A stretch of 64,000 bases of DNA, from NCBI GenBank assembly GCA_003248075.1, contig QJYK01000276.1, positions 79,268 to 143,267 of the forward strand, written 5' to 3'. Of this stretch, positions 61,560-64,000 are shown piece after piece. The notes under the pieces are model-generated. The model was not told the origin of the DNA. It searched no databases and saw nothing but the letters and a program-made list of their open reading frames with translations. Numbering within the stretch: the stretch's first letter is position 1; each line of letters opens with the position of its first letter. The position numbers and the translations under genes were made by a program. Source of the stretch: Gemmatimonadota bacterium (GTDB lineage Bacteria; Gemmatimonadota; Gemmatimonadetes; Longimicrobiales; Gaopeijiaceae).

Positions 61560-64000
61560 GTGAGGCGCGCGTTCCGCGGACGGCCTCCCGCCGTCCCCGA
61601 GGGATTCCCGATCCATCCAGGACGAGCCGTGCTCGCCGGGCTCGACGGTCTCGACCCGGAGGAGCGGGCGGACGAGGGGAAGCCCCGGGGTCGTGCGTCC
61701 GCCCCCGCTCGGCCGCTCACCCTGTCTCCCGAAGCCGCCGTCCGGGTTCGTGACGAGGTGGCGCGGGCGGGCGGCAGGGAGGTCTGCTTCCTCGCCGACG
61801 TGGACACCGGGCGGGTGGTACGGAGTCCCCGCGCCGTCGCGCGAGGGAACTTCGAGGCCGTCCTCGTCGCGGCACGCGATGCGCCCGAGGGGGGCGTGAT
61901 GTTGCACAACCACCCGTCCGGGGACCTGGAGCCCTCGGATGCGGACCTGCGGGTGGCCGCGCACCTGTACGACCAGGGGATCGGCACGGCGATCGTGGAC
62001 AACGACGCGAGCCGCCTCTACGTCGTCGTCGAACCACCGTCACCGCGGGTGCGCGAGCCGCTCGACGCCGACGAGCTGGAAGGCGTCCTCGGGCCCCAGG
62101 GTCCCCTGTCGGCGCAGTACGAGGGATACGAGGACAGACCGGGGCAGCGGGAGATGCTGGGGGCCGTGGCGCGGCGCTTCAACGAGGGCGGCGTGGCCGT
62201 CGTCGAGGCCGGCACCGGCACCGGAAAGTCCTTGGCCTACCTCATCCCGGCGGCTCGCTGGGCCGAGCAGAACCGGGAGCGCACGGTCATCTCCACGAAC
62301 ACGATCAACCTCCAGGAGCAGCTCTCCGCGAAGGACCTCCCGCTCGTGCGCCGCCTCCTCGGTCACGACGTCCGCTGGGCGCTCGTGAAGGGCAGGGGCA
62401 ACTACGTGTCGATCCGGCGCGCCCTCCTGGCATCGGAGGCGCAGGGCTCTCTCTTCGAGGAGGATCGCGCTTCGGAGATGGCCTCGCTGCTCGAGTGGGT
62501 CGAGCGCACCGAGGACGGGTCGCTCTCGGATCTGACCTTCATCCCTTCCGACGAGATCTGGGAGGAGGTCCGCAGCGATCCCGACGTCTGTCTGCGCGCG
62601 CGCTGCCCCCACTTCCAGCGATGCTTCTATCAGAAGGCGCGGAGACGCGCGGCCGCCGCGGACCTGCTCGTGGTGAACCACCATCTGCTCTTCACGGACC
62701 TGGCGGTCCGACGCGCCACGCAGAACTGGACGCAGGCGGCGGTGCTGCCTCCCTACCGCAGGGTCATTCTCGACGAGGCGCACAACGTCGAGGACGCGGC
62801 CACCTCGCATCTCGGGGTCGAGGTGACCCGGCGCGCTCTCTATCGCGGCCTGTCGCGTCTGGACCGGAGGGGAAAGGGGATCCTTACCGCCCTCCACGAC
62901 GCCCTCGGAGGCGTGGACGACGGGGCGTCGCTGCGCGAGCGCCTGGAGAACCGGGTGCGCCCCGCGCTGTCGAGGGCTCGTGCCGAGGTGGAGGGCTTCG
63001 TCGCGCTCCTGGAGGTCGCGGTAGGTCCGCTGGCGGGGGCGCAGCGCCTTGGAGCCGGCGGGATCGGCGAGCCCGTGGAGCGGGAAGACGTGCGCGAGCG
63101 CCTCGCAGCCGTCCTGGCGGGCCTCGGGGACCTGGAGCGACAGCTCGGCGAGCTCAGGGCCCGGATCGAGCTGGATGAGGCCCGGGCGGAGCGACTCGCG
63201 GACCGGCTCCTGGACGTCCGAGGCGTGGAGCGGCGCCTGGCGGCCCAGGCGGCCGGAATCCGGCTCGTGCTCACGCCGGGTGACGAGGCGGAGGCGTACG
63301 TGCGCTGGATCGAGCTGCGGGGAGCGGGGAGGCGGGCGAACCTGGTGCTCGCGGCGGCGCCCATCGAGCTGGGGACCCTCCTCCGTGAGTCGCTGTTCAC
63401 GCGCGCCGACGCGACCGTGCTGACCTCGGCGACGCTGGCCACGCGGCGCGGCTTCACGTTCCTGCGTGAACGCCTTGGGCTAGCAGCCGCGGACCTGGAG
63501 AGCCTCGACGAGCCCCTGCCGCTCGAGGAGCGCATCGTCGCGTCTCCCTTCGACTATTCGGCGCAGACCCTGCTGGCCGTGCCCACCGACCTTCCCCCGG
63601 CCGAAGGCGGCGCGGGAGGCTTCCAGGATGCCACAGCGCAGGTGACCCTCGAGCTGGCCGAGCTGGCGGACGGGGGGATCTTCGTGCTGTTCACCTCCCA
63701 CGGCGCGCTGCGTCGGGTCGCGGAGCTCCTGCGTGGGGCGGGCGTCGAGGCGAGGTGGCCGCTGTTCGTGCACGGTGAGGATGACCGCCACCGGCTCCTG
63801 CGCGATTTCGTTCGCGTCGAGCGCGGCCTCCTGCTGGGCACGGCGTCGTTCTGGGAGGGCGTGGACGTCCCCGGTCACCCGCTCCGGGGGCTGATCCTGC
63901 AGAAGCTGCCGTTCAAGGTGCCGACCGAGCCGATCACGGCGGCTCGCATGGAGGCCATCGAGCGGAGGGGCGAAAGTCCCTTCCACCGTTACATGCTCCC
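61560..64000 (+). CDS. JAMM (RadC-like) - DinG/XPD-family helicase fusion, 3' end outside the window
   Basis: An open frame of at least 813 codons with a GTG start, running off the window. The N-terminal domain (about 60-160) is RadC/JAMM-like: REVCFLADVDTGRVV, E99, then H116-N-H118-PSG and D129, matching the ExnHxHx10D zinc motif. It is followed by a superfamily 2 DinG/XPD helicase with Walker A GTGTGKS (K223), the LDEAHNVEDAA DEAH box and LGTASFWEGVDVPGH. The Fe-S cysteines C344, C349 and C355 have the spacing of E. coli C194, C199 and C205, but the site of C120 is S284 (KGRGNYVS). A DNA-repair or R-loop role is inferred from the helicase. Confidence 0.85.
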   Translation, partial: MRRAFRGRPPAVPEGFPIHPGRAVLAGLDGLDPEERADEGKPRGRASAPARPLTLSPEAAVRVRDEVARAGGREVCFLADVDTGRVVRSPRAVARGNFEAVLVAARDAPEGGVMLHNHPSGDLEPSDADLRVAAHLYDQGIGTAIVDNDASRLYVVVEPPSPRVREPLDADELEGVLGPQGPLSAQYEGYEDRPGQREMLGAVARRFNEGGVAVVEAGTGTGKSLAYLIPAARWAEQNRERTVISTNTINLQEQLSAKDLPLVRRLLGHDVRWALVKGRGNYVSIRRALLASEAQGSLFEEDRASEMASLLEWVERTEDGSLSDLTFIPSDEIWEEVRSDPDVCLRARCPHFQRCFYQKARRRAAAADLLVVNHHLLFTDLAVRRATQNWTQAAVLPPYRRVILDEAHNVEDAATSHLGVEVTRRALYRGLSRLDRRGKGILTALHDALGGVDDGASLRERLENRVRPALSRARAEVEGFVALLEVAVGPLAGAQRLGAGGIGEPVEREDVRERLAAVLAGLGDLERQLGELRARIELDEARAERLADRLLDVRGVERRLAAQAAGIRLVLTPGDEAEAYVRWIELRGAGRRANLVLAAAPIELGTLLRESLFTRADATVLTSATLATRRGFTFLRERLGLAAADLESLDEPLPLEERIVASPFDYSAQTLLAVPTDLPPAEGGAGGFQDATAQVTLELAELADGGIFVLFTSHGALRRVAELLRGAGVEARWPLFVHGEDDRHRLLRDFVRVERGLLLGTASFWEGVDVPGHPLRGLILQKLPFKVPTEPITAARMEAIERRGESPFHRYML

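Noticed and set aside
61560..64000. Frameshift or gene break in the JAMM-helicase
   Set aside because: All motifs (JAMM, Walker A, Fe-S cysteines, DEAH, terminal motif) are in one frame from 61560 with no internal stop. The gene only appears fragmented because the window ends before its stop codon.

Overview
This is a GC-rich, gene-dense bacterial chromosome segment. It has no rRNA, tRNA, CRISPR array, IS element or phage gene that I can see. Gene content suggests Gemmatimonadota or a relative (inference, moderate confidence). The clues are an archaeal/eukaryote-type ProRS, the DUF4159-DUF4175-TPR-'LLVPMD' secreted protein operon, a MurA with Asp in place of the active-site Cys, and several Gram-negative-style secreted proteins and lipoproteins. 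Spacers are short and many neighbouring genes overlap by 4 nt (ATGA or GTGA), so long translationally coupled operons are the rule.

Layout. (1) 1-4731, + strand: the 3' part of serS, an orphan membrane histidine kinase and a PcrA/UvrD helicase. (2) 4787-6469: a SulP anion transporter with a STAS domain. (3) 6479-10238, - strand: an EIIA (PTS/Ntr-like) protein, a P-II-like protein and a CPA2-type antiporter, followed by a DUF948-like membrane coiled-coil protein and a secreted zinc phospholipase C-like protein. (4) 10529-12232: murA and a small coiled-coil protein. (5) 12294-25845: a promoter and intrinsic terminator/attenuator lead into the ancient translation cluster rimP-nusA-(L7Ae-like)-infB-(DUF503)-rbfA-truB-ribF-rpsO-pnp, followed by an M16 protease, alanine dehydrogenase and dUTPase. 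(6) 26020-31629: the rod-shape/elongasome operon mreB-mreC-mreD-mrdA(PBP2)-rodA. It runs on into accD, folC, hisS, a small membrane protein, proS, lysA and guaA (to 39793).

(7) 39836-47323 is mostly - strand signalling and housekeeping: a hybrid dCACHE-PAS histidine kinase, a Rid-family protein, a divergent secreted barrel-like protein, an RlmI-type rRNA methyltransferase, a small lipoprotein, and a GGDEF(degenerate)-REC-HD-GYP protein. (8) 47488-53501 holds a small membrane protein, an M48 lipoprotein protease, clpB, a lipoprotein with a hairpin over its ribosome-binding site, methylmalonyl-CoA epimerase and thioredoxin. (9) 53556-64000 holds rsmI (probable ATT start), then a tightly coupled envelope operon of unknown function (DUF4159, DUF4175, TPR, secreted 'LLVPMD' protein). 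The last gene is a DinG/XPD-family helicase with a RadC-like JAMM domain fused to its N-terminus, cut off by the window end.

Most of the window is conserved core biology: translation, wall growth and proteostasis. The most unusual elements are the JAMM-helicase fusion, the DUF4159/DUF4175 operon, the EIIA/P-II-like/antiporter trio, the attenuator-like leader before rimP-nusA, and the probable fosfomycin-insensitive MurA.
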